Of a stretch of 64,000 nt of DNA, positions 15,059 through 24,549 are shown in pieces. The notes under the pieces are model-generated. The model was not told where the DNA came from. It searched no databases and worked only from the letters and a program-made list of their open reading frames with translations. The stretch spans positions 1 to 64,000 of the forward strand of contig NZ_VIGC02000014.1 of NCBI RefSeq assembly GCF_006569185.2, given 5' to 3'. Source of the DNA: Litorilinea aerophila (GTDB lineage: Bacteria > Chloroflexota > Anaerolineae > Caldilineales > Caldilineaceae). Every line of letters starts with the position of its first letter. The stretch's first letter is position 1. The position numbers were made by a program, and so were the translations under genes.

Positions 15059-16009
15059 TTGGGTCAATATGCCCTGAGACGGCTGTGGCAGATGGTGCCG
15101 GTACTGTTCATCGTCTCCATGGCCGTCTTCTCCATCATCCACCTCATCCCGGGGAACCCGGCTGAGATCATTGCCGGCCCCAACGCGACGCCGGAACAGG
15201 TCCAGGCGCTGGAACAGCGGCTGGGGCTGGCTCGCCCCATCTGGACCCAGTATCTCATCTGGCTGCGCAATGTGTTGACGGGGGATTTGGGCACTTCCTA
15301 CATCAACAAATACCCGGTTCGCGCCCTGATCGCCCAGCGGATCCCGGCCACGGTGGAGCTGGCCCTGGCGTCGGCCCTCATCGGCGTGCTGATCGCCTTT
15401 CCCCTGGGCATCCTGGCCGCCCTGCGCCCCGGCAGCATCTTCGACCTGATTACCACGGCCTTCTCGGCCCTCTCTTTCGCCATCCCAAGTTTTTATCTGT
15501 TGGTCCTCCTGATCCTCCTCTTCAGCCTGCAGCTCCAGCTTCTGCCGCCGTCCGGCCGGCCGGACTTCAGCGAAAACCCGACCCTCTACCTCAAGTCCAT
15601 CCTGATGCCCGCCCTGACCCTGGGCATCAGCGTGGCAGCCAAACTGATGCGCTATCTGCGCTCCTCCCTGCTGGAGGTGCTGGACCAGGAATACGTGCGG
15701 ACGGCCCGGGCCAAGGGGCTGCACCAGCGGGTGGTGATGTGGCGCCACGTGTTGCCCAATGCCCTGATCCCGGTGGTGACCATCCTGGGCCTGCAGGTGG
15801 GGGACCTCCTGAGCGGAGCCATCATCGTGGAATCCATCTACGCCTGGCCGGGCATCGGCCGGCTGACCATTCAGGCCATCGGCTGGCGGGACTATGCCCT
15901 CCTGCAGGCCAACGTCCTGTTTATCGTTTGCGCGTTTCTCCTGGTCAACCTCCTGACCGACCTGACCTACGGCCTTCTCGACCCACGCATTCGGCTGGAT
16001 CGACAATGA
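15059..16009 (+). CDS. Peptide/nickel-type ABC transporter permease (DppB-like)
   Basis: This 316-residue inner-membrane permease opens with YALRRLWQMVPVLFIVSMAV and the family signature HLIPGNPAEII. The EAA-type loop is EYVRTARAKGLHQRVVMWRH. Translation appears to start at TTG (15059), because AGGGGAGG (15043-15050) sits 8 bases upstream and no ATG or GTG matches the conserved start. It is separated from its binding-protein gene by 470 bases of hairpin and repeats, and overlaps the next permease by 4 bases, so translation of the two is coupled. Confidence 0.92.
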   Translation: MGQYALRRLWQMVPVLFIVSMAVFSIIHLIPGNPAEIIAGPNATPEQVQALEQRLGLARPIWTQYLIWLRNVLTGDLGTSYINKYPVRALIAQRIPATVELALASALIGVLIAFPLGILAALRPGSIFDLITTAFSALSFAIPSFYLLVLLILLFSLQLQLLPPSGRPDFSENPTLYLKSILMPALTLGISVAAKLMRYLRSSLLEVLDQEYVRTARAKGLHQRVVMWRHVLPNALIPVVTILGLQVGDLLSGAIIVESIYAWPGIGRLTIQAIGWRDYALLQANVLFIVCAFLLVNLLTDLTYGLLDPRIRLDRQ

Positions 16010-16986
16010 AACAGCGTCCAACGCCCTCTGTCTCGCCAGGATCCGCCCCCCGGGGATCCATGCCCTCCGTGGCTGGACCCACCCCAGATCGCCCTGTCGG
16101 GGCAGCGGCCATGCCGGCCCAGGCGCTTTTGCGCCCTTCGGAAACCCTCTTTTCCGCCGCGTGGCGGGCTCTGCTGCGCCACCGCTCGGGCATGGTCGGC
16201 CTGCTCATCACCTTGACGCTGCTGATCCTGGCCCTCAGCGCGCCCCTCCTCGCGCCCTACGACCCCCTGGAGATGCACGCCGCGGACAAGCTCTCGCCGC
16301 CCTCCCGCACCTACCTCCTGGGCACCGATGAGTTTGGCCGGGACCTCTTCAGCCGGGTGCTCTACGGGGGGCGGGTGGCCTTTAGCGTGGGCACCATTGC
16401 CGTGGTCATGGCCTCCATCCTCGGTGTGAGCATCGGCCTGGTGACGGGCTACACCGGGGGGTGGCTGGACGCGGTCAGCATGCGCTTTTTCGATGCCCTG
16501 CTGGCTTTCCCGGCCATCCTGCTGGCCATTGTCATCCTGGCCGTCCTGGGGCCGGGCATTTTCAACGCCATGCTGGCGGTGGCCATCGTCAACATCCCCG
16601 TCTTTGGCCGCCTGACCCGGGCCAATGTCTTGAGCGAAAAGCATCGGGAGTATGTGGAAGCGGCCCGGGCCGTGGGGGCACCGCCAGGGCGCATCCTGTT
16701 TCGCACCCTCTTGCCCAATATCCTGGCCACCCTGCTGGTCCAGGCCACCGTCTCCTTTGCCGAGGCGGTCCTGCTGGAGTCCTCCCTGAGCTTCCTGGGC
16801 CTGGGCGTCCCCCTGCCGGCGCCCTCCTGGGGCTCCATGCTCAGCATCGGCCGGGGCTACATGCTCTACTCCCCCTGGTACGCCATCGCACCGGGCACCG
16901 CCATCATGCTCCTGGTGCTGGGCGTCTACCTGCTGGGGGACGGCCTGCGGGATGTCCTGGATCCCCGCCGGCAGAAAACCTTGTGA
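16006..16986 (+). CDS. Peptide/nickel-type ABC transporter permease (DppC-like)
   Basis: This 326-residue permease starts at the ATG at 16006, overlapping the stop of the preceding permease (ATGA). A Pro/Ser-rich N-terminal ~45 residues precede the conserved WRALLRHRSGMVGLLITLTL start of the membrane domain. The motif LLGTDEFGRDLFSRVLYGGR and the loop EYVEAARAVGAPPGRILFRT are hallmarks of DppC/OppC. It forms the heterodimeric pore with the upstream DppB-like protein. The partner ATPases (DppD/DppF type) are not in this window. Confidence 0.92.
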   Translation: MKQRPTPSVSPGSAPRGSMPSVAGPTPDRPVGAAAMPAQALLRPSETLFSAAWRALLRHRSGMVGLLITLTLLILALSAPLLAPYDPLEMHAADKLSPPSRTYLLGTDEFGRDLFSRVLYGGRVAFSVGTIAVVMASILGVSIGLVTGYTGGWLDAVSMRFFDALLAFPAILLAIVILAVLGPGIFNAMLAVAIVNIPVFGRLTRANVLSEKHREYVEAARAVGAPPGRILFRTLLPNILATLLVQATVSFAEAVLLESSLSFLGLGVPLPAPSWGSMLSIGRGYMLYSPWYAIAPGTAIMLLVLGVYLLGDGLRDVLDPRRQKTL

Positions 16987-17043
16987 TGTTCCAGCCAGTA
17001 GATAAGTACCGTCGACAAGCAAAGCCAAAAAGGAGTTTCTGAC

Positions 17044-18042
17044 ATGACCTCACCCATGACCCACTGGGAACGGCTGCGGGCCGCCGCCCAGGGCGCGCCC
17101 GTGGACCACGTGCCCATCAGCCTGTGGCGCCACTGGCCCCACGAAGACGCCACGGCCGAAGGCCTGGCCAACGCCATGGTGCGCTGGCAGCGGGAGTGGG
17201 ATTTCGACCTGGTCAAATTCATGCCCACCGGCACCTACGGCGTCCACGACTGGGGCGCGGCCACCGAGTACGCGCCCGGCAACGTGGGCACCCGGGTCGT
17301 CACTCGCTTCGGCGTCACCGCCCCGGACCAGTGGCCCGAGCTGGAACAACTGGACGTGGGCCGGGGGCAGTACGGCCAGGAGCTGGAGGCCCTGCGTCTG
17401 GCTGCCCAGGCCCTGGACAACAGCGTCCCCATCCTCCAGACCCTCTTCAGCCCCCTGACCACGGCCCGCAAGCTGGCCGGGGACCGCATCTTCGCCGACC
17501 TGCGCCAGCATCCGGACGAATTCAAGGCCGGGCTGCAGATCATCGCCGAGACCACGGCCCGCTTCGCCCAGGCCTGTGTGGAGGCCGGCGCCCACGGCTT
17601 CTTCCTGGCCACCCAGTGCAGCACCTACCGTCTCCTCAGCGAGGCCGAATACCGGGAGTTCGGCCAACCCTACGACCTCCTGGTCCTGGAGGCGGTGAAA
17701 GACCGGACGGAGTTCAACATGTTGCACGTCCACGGTGAGGACATCATGTTCGACCTGATGGCCAGCTATCCGGTTCAGCTCCTCAACTGGCACGACCGCC
17801 TGACCTGGCCCACCCTCCAGGAGGCCCAGGCCCGCTTTGCCGGCATCGTGGTGGGCGGCATCAACGACCGCCAGACCCTGCTCCACGGCACGCCCGAACA
17901 GGTGCGCGCCGAAGTGCAGGACGCGCTGGCCCAGACCCAGGGGCGCCGGCTGGTGGTGGGGCCGGGCTGTGTCATCCCCACCGACACCCCCGTGGCCAAC
18001 ATCCGGGCTGCGGTGGAGGCCGTGCGCAGCGCCCATGGCTAG
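17044..18042 (+). CDS. Uroporphyrinogen decarboxylase/corrinoid methyltransferase superfamily protein
   Basis: This 332-residue cytoplasmic protein has the UroD/MtaA fold pattern: an N-terminal ERLRAAAQGAPVDHVPISLW (family RP-type substrate loop), a central FFLATQCSTYRLLSEAEYRE, and a C-terminal GPGCVIPTDTP. The HVHGEDIM motif and the later Cys in GPGC match the zinc ligands of methylcobalamin:coenzyme M methyltransferase-like members. A demethylation or methyl-transfer role is therefore more likely than haem synthesis. It follows the peptide-type permeases by 57 bases with an AAAAGGAG site and precedes an acyl-CoA dehydrogenase by 36 bases. A shared catabolic operon for an imported compound is plausible but unproven. 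Confidence 0.85.
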   Translation: MTSPMTHWERLRAAAQGAPVDHVPISLWRHWPHEDATAEGLANAMVRWQREWDFDLVKFMPTGTYGVHDWGAATEYAPGNVGTRVVTRFGVTAPDQWPELEQLDVGRGQYGQELEALRLAAQALDNSVPILQTLFSPLTTARKLAGDRIFADLRQHPDEFKAGLQIIAETTARFAQACVEAGAHGFFLATQCSTYRLLSEAEYREFGQPYDLLVLEAVKDRTEFNMLHVHGEDIMFDLMASYPVQLLNWHDRLTWPTLQEAQARFAGIVVGGINDRQTLLHGTPEQVRAEVQDALAQTQGRRLVVGPGCVIPTDTPVANIRAAVEAVRSAHG

Positions 18043-18078
18043 TGTAGCCCTGTCCGACCGTTGGCCAGGAGGCGTTTC

Positions 18079-19269
18079 GTGCTGTATCCACTGACCGAAA
18101 GGCAAGAGCGTCTGGTGAAGGTGGCCCGGGAGCTGGCTGCCCGCTTTCACGAGCGGGCGGCCGACCACGACCGGGACGGCTCTTTTCCCTTCGAAAATTT
18201 CGAGGACATCCGGGCCAGTGGCTTACCGGCCCTGGTGGTGCCTGAGGAGTACGGCGGCTGGGGCGCATCGCTGCTGGAGACGGTCATGGTCATGGAAGCC
18301 CTGGCCATGGGCGACGGCAGCACAGCCCTGAGCCTCACCATGCACATGCAGACCCTGGGCGGTGCGCTGGAAAGTGGGGCCTGGCCCCAGCCCATCCTGG
18401 ACGAGTTCTGCCGGGCTGCAGTCCAGCGCGGGGCGCTGATCAACGCCATCGCCACCGAGCCAGAGCTGGGCAGCCCCAGCCGGGGCGGCCGGCCCAAGAC
18501 CACGGCCCGCCCCATCGTCGGGGCGGATGGGCAGCCCACGGCCTGGATCCTCAACGGCCGCAAGAACTTCGCCAGTATGAGCCCCACCCTGGACTACATG
18601 GTGATCATGGCCGCCCTGGAGGATGGCAGCGGCGGCGTCGGTCACTTTGTGGTCACGCCCGGCCCCGGCGTGGAGATTGTGGAGACATGGGATGCCCTGG
18701 GCATGCGGGCCACCGGCAGCCACGATGTCTGCCTGACCGATGTGCGGGTGCCCCACGAACATTTCATCCCGCCCCAGCGCAAGGACGAGATGGCCCCCAA
18801 GTTCAACGCCTGGTTCCCCCTGACGGTGAGCGCCGTCTACGTGGGTGTGGCGGCCGCCGCGCTCCAGGCTGCCGGCCGCTTTGCCCTGGAGCGGGTGCCC
18901 ACCGGCCTGGGCAGACCCATCGCCGAGGTGGAAAGCATCCAGCGGCGGCTGGGCCAGGCGGAGCTGCTCCTGCACCAGGCCCGGGTGCATCTCTACCACA
19001 CGGCGGAGCTTTGGGCGCGCTACCCGCGACGGCGTGGCGAGCTGGGGGAATCCATCATCGTGGCCAAGTACACGGCCACCAACAACGCGGTGGCCGTGGT
19101 GGATCACTGCATGCGGGTGGTGGGCGGTGCCAGCATGAGCCGACGGCTGCCCCTGGAGCGGTACTACCGGGATGTGCGGGGCGGGCTCTACCACCCCATG
19201 AACGACGACCTGGCGTTGGTGACGTTGGGGCGACAGGTGTTGGCCCAGTTGCGGAAAACTGAATCGTAG
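18079..19269 (+). CDS. Acyl-CoA dehydrogenase family flavoprotein
   Basis: This 396-residue protein starts at the GTG at 18079, chosen because AGGAGG (18067-18072) sits 6 bases upstream; a TTG at 18061 is in frame but lies before that site. The normal three-domain layout is present: N-terminal helices (GLPALVVPEEYGGWGASLLE), a middle beta domain (AIATEPELGSPSRGG, later GMRATGSHDVCLTDVRVP), and a C-terminal helical FAD domain (VVGGASMSRRLPLERYYRDV). It removes hydrogens from an acyl-CoA or similar substrate and passes electrons to ETF. The usual catalytic Glu cannot be placed with confidence by eye. It is probably cotranscribed with the UroD-like gene. Confidence 0.9.
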   Translation: MLYPLTERQERLVKVARELAARFHERAADHDRDGSFPFENFEDIRASGLPALVVPEEYGGWGASLLETVMVMEALAMGDGSTALSLTMHMQTLGGALESGAWPQPILDEFCRAAVQRGALINAIATEPELGSPSRGGRPKTTARPIVGADGQPTAWILNGRKNFASMSPTLDYMVIMAALEDGSGGVGHFVVTPGPGVEIVETWDALGMRATGSHDVCLTDVRVPHEHFIPPQRKDEMAPKFNAWFPLTVSAVYVGVAAAALQAAGRFALERVPTGLGRPIAEVESIQRRLGQAELLLHQARVHLYHTAELWARYPRRRGELGESIIVAKYTATNNAVAVVDHCMRVVGGASMSRRLPLERYYRDVRGGLYHPMNDDLALVTLGRQVLAQLRKTES

Positions 19270-19311
19270 ATCCCAACTGCAATTGTCGGCGGTTTCCCAG
19301 CAGAGGTAATA
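19266..19311. repeat. Possible degenerate half copy of the 87-bp repeat
   Basis: TAGATCCC, AATTGTCGGCGG and CAGCAGAGGTAA align in order with the left half of the 87-bp repeat (TAAATCCC, AATTCGCCGAC, CACCAGAGGTAG). The second arm is missing. The match is weak. Confidence 0.3.
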
Positions 19312-19360
19312 ACATCGTTATGTAACACCAACAGTGGAAATCAAGAGGAGAAATCAGGCC

Positions 19361-20023
19361 ATGCAATCCCCCGAGCAACAGGTGGCGGCCCGGGCCGTCA
19401 CCGGAGAATTTCACCTTTTTTCCTATCTGTTGGGTCTTCTGACCGCGTTGACCCTCCTGGGGGGTGGGCTCTGGCTGATGCGACGTCCCGAGCCGCCCCC
19501 CGTGGTCCTTCAGCCTCCGCCCACGCCCCTGCCCACCGCCACAGCTACCGCCACGCCCACCCCCGCGCCCATCGTCGTCTTTGTAAGCGGCGCGGTGGCC
19601 CGGCCTGGCCTCTATGCCCTGGCGCCCGAGGCCCGGGTGGGGGATGCCATCGCCGCGGCCGGCGGCCTGCTGCCTTCAGCCAGCAGCGCTGTCATCAACC
19701 AGGCGGAAAAGTTGTGGGATGGCGCCCAGGTTCACGTACCCGATGGCAGCCAGATGGTCGTGGATGGACCGCCGGCGGGCGTTTCCGGCCTGTTGCCCAC
19801 ACCTACGGCCGCTGCCATGGCCCTGGGCGGGGTCCCTGGCGGTCGGATCAATCTCAATACCGCCAGCGTTGAGGAGCTGGAACGCCTGCCCGGCATCGGC
19901 CCCAGCAAGGCCCAGGCCATCATCGCCAACCGCCCCTACGCCACCGTGGACGACCTGGAGCGGGTACCCGGCATCGGCGCCAAGACTCTCGACCAGCTTC
20001 GGGACTACGTGACAGCCCCGTAA
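19361..20023 (+). CDS. comEA: ComEA-type competence/DNA-binding membrane protein
   Basis: This 220-residue protein starts at the ATG at 19361, preceded by AGAGGAG; an in-frame GTG at 19334 is less likely. It has one N-terminal membrane segment (LFSYLLGLLTALTLLGGGLW) and a Pro/Thr-rich linker (PTPLPTATATATPTPAP). A SLBB-like domain follows (VVFVSGAVARPGLYALAPEA), then a C-terminal double helix-hairpin-helix domain (INLNTASVEELERLPGIGPS and VDDLERVPGIGAKTLDQLRD). ComEA proteins hold incoming double-stranded DNA outside the membrane during natural transformation. No comEC is adjacent in the window. It converges with the PQQ-type dehydrogenase gene across a hairpin repeat. Confidence 0.92.
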   Translation: MQSPEQQVAARAVTGEFHLFSYLLGLLTALTLLGGGLWLMRRPEPPPVVLQPPPTPLPTATATATPTPAPIVVFVSGAVARPGLYALAPEARVGDAIAAAGGLLPSASSAVINQAEKLWDGAQVHVPDGSQMVVDGPPAGVSGLLPTPTAAAMALGGVPGGRINLNTASVEELERLPGIGPSKAQAIIANRPYATVDDLERVPGIGAKTLDQLRDYVTAP

Positions 20024-20040
20024 GGAGGCAAATTATACCG

Positions 20041-20103
20041 AATTGTCCTGCGAAGTGGCTCCCATCATTTCGTAGGTCCGGGATGGAAACCGGACCTACG
20101 AGG
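20041..20103. repeat. Hairpin repeat, family 2, between convergent genes
   Basis: TCGTAGGTCCGG (20070-20081) pairs with CCGGACCTACGA (ends at 20101) around the loop GATGGAAA. The left part (AATTGTCCTGCGAAGTGG) matches the element at 62102-62198. It probably also serves as a bidirectional terminator for comEA and the dehydrogenase gene. Confidence 0.65.
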
Positions 20104-20125
20104 CCTCTTGGTTAGGCAATCAATA

Positions 20126-21844
20126 TTATTCACCCGCGTAGTAGACCTGGTAGATCACGCCCGTGGCATAATCGCCCACGATCAGGTCCCCAGAGGGAGC
20201 CACGGCCAGGGGGAGAGGCCGGTTCAGGCCCACGATGAAATCGCTGGGCTCACCCCGGTAGGTGGTTCCACCGGCCGTCGTCTCGGGGTGCAGGGTCACC
20301 CGCTCCACGATGTGGCCCACCGGCTCCGGGCTGAAGACTTCGCCGAAAAGGGAGACGTACAGGGTGCGGTAGGCGGGTGGCCACGCCGGGTTGGTGATGT
20401 AGGCCAGGCCGTCGGCGCTGGCGTGGGCCGTGACCGGGTAGACGGGCCCGCTGTAGGGATCGCCGTCCACCCCGTCTTCCACCGGGCCAAACTGCTCCGG
20501 GAAGCCGTAGTGGTGGCCCCAGCGGATGTGGTTCACCTCGTCGGGCGCGTCGTTGAAGTCTGGGCCGTTTTCACTGGCGAAGAGCTGCCAGCGAGTTTCG
20601 CCGTCCGGGTTGTCCAGGTCCACTGGCACCGGCGCCCAGACCACGTCGTAGGCGTTGCGGACGCCCCGGCTGACCACCTCCAGGTCGGCCTGGCCCTGGC
20701 CATCCCGGGGGAAGCGGAGGATGGTGGCGTTGAGCTCGCCGCCCACCACCAGGTCATCGGTGGAGCCCAGGCCGAAGTAGATCCAGTGGTGGCCAGGTTC
20801 GCCGCTGAAGGGATCCGGATCCGGGTTCCAGGTCAGGCCGTTGTTCTGGTGGCGTCCCCAGGGCAGCCCATCGATGCGGAGGCTTCGTTCGTCGGCCACG
20901 CCGTTGCCGTCACTGTCTGCGGTGCGGTAGAGCTGCCCTCGCCCGCCGATCCAGACGGCGCCGTCCTCCGGGTCGTAGAGCAGCCCCACGATCTCGGTGA
21001 AGCCCGCCGCGTAGAGGCGTCGCCGGTCATACTGGCCGTCGCCGTCGTCATCCACGTACCACCAGACCCGGCCGCCCTGCAGACTGACCAGCATCTCCCC
21101 CTCGGGGGTGAATTCGATCTGGGTCATCTGCAGCAGGTTGTCGGCCACGGGCGCGACGGCGAAGCCCTCCGGCATCTGCAGGCCCTCGGCCAATTCCTGG
21201 GCCTGGGCCGAAGGGGCGACCGGCTCCTCCCAGACCGAATCAAAACGGAGACTTTCCAGGGTCAGCTCGCCGGCCATGTCGGCCCACTCGAAGACGATCT
21301 GGACGCCGGTGATCTGGTCAAAGGCCAGGGTCTTACCCTGGTCGTCCTTGAACTCTCGCAGGGGGATGCGGACTTCGCTGCGTCCCTCCTTCAGGCCGTA
21401 GCGGGCCAGGTTGACCGGAACCCGCCGGCCTTCCCGTTCCACCAGATAGAGGTTGGGCGTGAGGGTGCCGGTCCGTTCGGCCCGCAGGTAGAGGGTCTCG
21501 TCGCCCGTCAGGGGCCGGTCTGCATCGGCCCACTGGAGCGTCCAGCGGGCGTAGGTGGACGCGTCCACCGCCACCGTCAGGTGGGGCCGGCCGGCGCTTT
21601 CCTGGCAGGTCATCTGCGCTCCCTCGGGGTGGTCGCAACCCATCTCCAGGCCAGCCGCGCCCAGGAGTTCGGTGTCGTGGAGCGTAGCCGTTGCTGGCTC
21701 AGTGGCCGTTGAGGTTGTGGTTGATGTTGTGGTTGGGGTTGGGGTGGCGGTGGGCGTGGGGGATGGGGTGGGGGAAGGTCCCCGCCCACAGGACGCCATC
21801 AGGGTCAAGACAAAGAAGTATGGTATCAGCCGTGATAGACGCAA
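20126..21844 (-). CDS. PQQ-type glucose/sorbosone dehydrogenase domain lipoprotein
   Basis: This 572-residue lipoprotein starts at TTG (21844), 5 bases after AGGAGG; the ATG at 21916 lies upstream of that site. The signal is LSRLIPYFFVLTLMASC with a lipobox-type Cys, then a Ser/Pro/Thr linker. An N-terminal beta-sandwich-like domain (~50-200, LYLVEREGRRVPVNLARYG, FDQITGVQIVFEW) may bind carbohydrate. The rest is the six-bladed propeller of soluble glucose/sorbosone dehydrogenases (QMTQIEFTPEGEMLVSLQGG, GRHQNNGLTWNPD, WGHHYGFPEQFGP, GLNRPLPLAVAPSGDLIVGD). It probably oxidises an aldose on the outer face of the membrane. Substrate and real PQQ dependence are not shown by sequence. Confidence 0.88.
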   Translation of the reverse strand: MRLSRLIPYFFVLTLMASCGRGPSPTPSPTPTATPTPTTTSTTTSTATEPATATLHDTELLGAAGLEMGCDHPEGAQMTCQESAGRPHLTVAVDASTYARWTLQWADADRPLTGDETLYLRAERTGTLTPNLYLVEREGRRVPVNLARYGLKEGRSEVRIPLREFKDDQGKTLAFDQITGVQIVFEWADMAGELTLESLRFDSVWEEPVAPSAQAQELAEGLQMPEGFAVAPVADNLLQMTQIEFTPEGEMLVSLQGGRVWWYVDDDGDGQYDRRRLYAAGFTEIVGLLYDPEDGAVWIGGRGQLYRTADSDGNGVADERSLRIDGLPWGRHQNNGLTWNPDPDPFSGEPGHHWIYFGLGSTDDLVVGGELNATILRFPRDGQGQADLEVVSRGVRNAYDVVWAPVPVDLDNPDGETRWQLFASENGPDFNDAPDEVNHIRWGHHYGFPEQFGPVEDGVDGDPYSGPVYPVTAHASADGLAYITNPAWPPAYRTLYVSLFGEVFSPEPVGHIVERVTLHPETTAGGTTYRGEPSDFIVGLNRPLPLAVAPSGDLIVGDYATGVIYQVYYAGE

Positions 21845-21950
21845 TGGAACCTCCTGTGCGAAAAGTGTCCCTGTCAGTTTGGCACAGGAGGCAGCCGGGC
21901 GCAAGTTGGCGGCCAAGCAGAAACCACAGATTGCACAAAGGACGCGTGGC

Positions 21951-22637
21951 CTACCTCACTGGCTTCCTTGCGTCCCGGGGGTGTGGCCTCGTGGCGCTGG
22001 ACCCGGCATGGAGGGCCGGCCGTCGGCGGCGCCGGTTGGCCAGTACGCGCCGTATCCCCGGCACCCGGACCGCCAGGAGCAGCAGGAGGAGGACGGCGTA
22101 GAGGGCCGGCCGCCCCAGGTCGATCTTGGCGACCCAAAGGTAGTGGACCACGGCCAGGCCGGCCGCCAGGTAGATCCACCGGTGGAGCTGCTTCCAGCGC
22201 CGGCCCAGGCGCTTCATCCAGCCCCGGGTGGAGGTGAGGGCCAGGGGCACCAGGATCAGGAAGGCGGCCAGGCCGGCCACGATGTAGGGCTTCTGGGGCA
22301 GGCCATCCCGCAGGATGAAATCCAGGTTGAAGCCGTAGTCCAGCCCTACGAAGATCAGCAGATGCACGCTGGCGTAGAAAAAGGCCCACAACCCCAGGGA
22401 CTTGCGCACAACGGTCACCTGGCGCCAGCCCAGGATCTGGAGGGGGGTGACGGCCAGGGTCAGCAGGAGCAGGATGATGGCCGCCTGCCCCGTGCGGGTC
22501 GTCAGGTCGGCGATGGGGTTGACGCTGAGCCGACCGGCCCAAACATCCCAAAGGAGCTGGGCCAGGGGCCACAGCGCCCCCAGGTTGACGGCCAGCCAGA
22601 GCCAGTGGCGGAGCAGGGTCCGTCGCAGGGTTTCCAT
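21951..22637 (-). CDS. msrQ: Protein-methionine-sulfoxide reductase heme-binding subunit MsrQ
   Basis: This 228-residue polytopic membrane protein starts at the ATG at 22637, 18 bases after the stop of msrP. It has the ferric-reductase-like six-helix core of MsrQ/YedZ: SVNPIADLTTRTGQAAIILL, VTPLQILGWRQVTVVRKSLG, FYASVHLLIFVGLDYGFNLD and WKQLHRWIYLAAGLAVVHYL. The conserved histidines (ASVH, QLHRW, VVHYLW) are heme ligands. It passes electrons from the respiratory chain to MsrP. The C-terminal ~25 residues are Arg/His-rich and not conserved. Confidence 0.92.
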   Translation of the reverse strand: METLRRTLLRHWLWLAVNLGALWPLAQLLWDVWAGRLSVNPIADLTTRTGQAAIILLLLTLAVTPLQILGWRQVTVVRKSLGLWAFFYASVHLLIFVGLDYGFNLDFILRDGLPQKPYIVAGLAAFLILVPLALTSTRGWMKRLGRRWKQLHRWIYLAAGLAVVHYLWVAKIDLGRPALYAVLLLLLLAVRVPGIRRVLANRRRRRPALHAGSSATRPHPRDARKPVR

Positions 22638-22654
22638 GGGGTTAGCTCGATGCC

Positions 22655-23671
<1,017 letters not shown>

Positions 23672-24006
23672 GGTGATACTCTCCCTTAACTTCTCCAATG
23701 CCGATGGCCGGCAGGTACACGGCCGGGGATGGCTCCGCGGGAGCCACCCGGCGCACTCATCCTCTGCGAACAGGATGCCACATCTCTGTGAAGGGGCGCT
23801 GAAGACAGGCTTACAAATTTATTACAAGCGCTCACCTCATGTGAGATAACGACACAACCGGCGTCGCCAGATGGATCAAAAGATCCCGCTGCCGTACGAA
23901 ACCAGGTTGACTTCTGCATGCAGTGTAGCCGAGGACAGGGACGGCGTCTGTGGTATGATATCCTTGTTTGGAGCCATATCAACCCACACCCACCTGACGA
24001 CCAGCT

Positions 24007-24522
24007 GTGAACCCGATGCCCGATCTCATCACCCGTCTTCACCCCGCCGTGGTCCATTTCCCCATCGCCTTCCTGTTACTGTCCAGCGGGGCAGGGCTAC
24101 TCTACCTCTACTGGCGGCCCCGACCAGAGCTTCGTATCCTCACCTGGTGGCCCATGGCCCTGGGCTGGATCGGCGGCGGGCTGGCAGTGCTCAGTGGGCT
24201 CCTGGCCCAGAGCAACCTGCCCCCCCAGCCCCCCTACGGCGCCATCCTCAACTGGCACATCGGCACAGGACTGGCCATGTTGGTCGTCTACGGCGACCTG
24301 CTCTATCGTCGCTGGCTGTGGCAGATGCGCCGGACCCGGCGCATGGAAAAGTCCCCAGGTGTCGGCTCCCACGGAACTCCTCCCCAGGACTGGCTGGATG
24401 AGCCCGGCGCGCGGCTCTGGGTGACCGGGCTGCTTCTGTTGGGCGCGGCACTGGTGGTGGCCAGCGGCTGGAACGGCGGCCGGCTGGTCTACGAATGGGG
24501 CGTCAACGTGGCCCGCCCCTGA
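24007..24522 (+). CDS. DUF2231-type integral membrane protein
   Basis: This 171-residue protein has four predicted membrane helices (VVHFPIAFLLLSSGAGLLYL, WWPMALGWIGGGLAVLSGLL, HIGTGLAMLVVYGDLLY, LWVTGLLLLGAALVVASGW). The N-terminal RLHPAVVHFPIAF motif with its histidines is typical of DUF2231, a family often near heme or cytochrome genes. The start is GTG 24007 or ATG 24016. The gene is divergent from msrPQ and converges with the GATase-like gene. Its function is unknown; a heme-linked redox role is a guess from family context. Confidence 0.85.
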   Translation: MNPMPDLITRLHPAVVHFPIAFLLLSSGAGLLYLYWRPRPELRILTWWPMALGWIGGGLAVLSGLLAQSNLPPQPPYGAILNWHIGTGLAMLVVYGDLLYRRWLWQMRRTRRMEKSPGVGSHGTPPQDWLDEPGARLWVTGLLLLGAALVVASGWNGGRLVYEWGVNVARP

Positions 24523-24537
24523 TGGAGGACGGGCCAC
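24508..24537. terminator. Hairpin at the convergent gene ends
   Basis: GTGGCCCG (24508-24515) pairs with CGGGCCAC (24530-24537). It overlaps the stop codon of the DUF2231 gene and lies 13 bases from the end of the convergent gene. No T-run follows. Confidence 0.5.
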
Positions 24538-24549
24538 CGGTTCGGGAGG

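Noticed and set aside
14704-15165. ORF encoding a repeated peptide (VVNPGRNSPT)
   Set aside because: It is only the translation of the tandem palindromic repeat and runs into the real permease gene.
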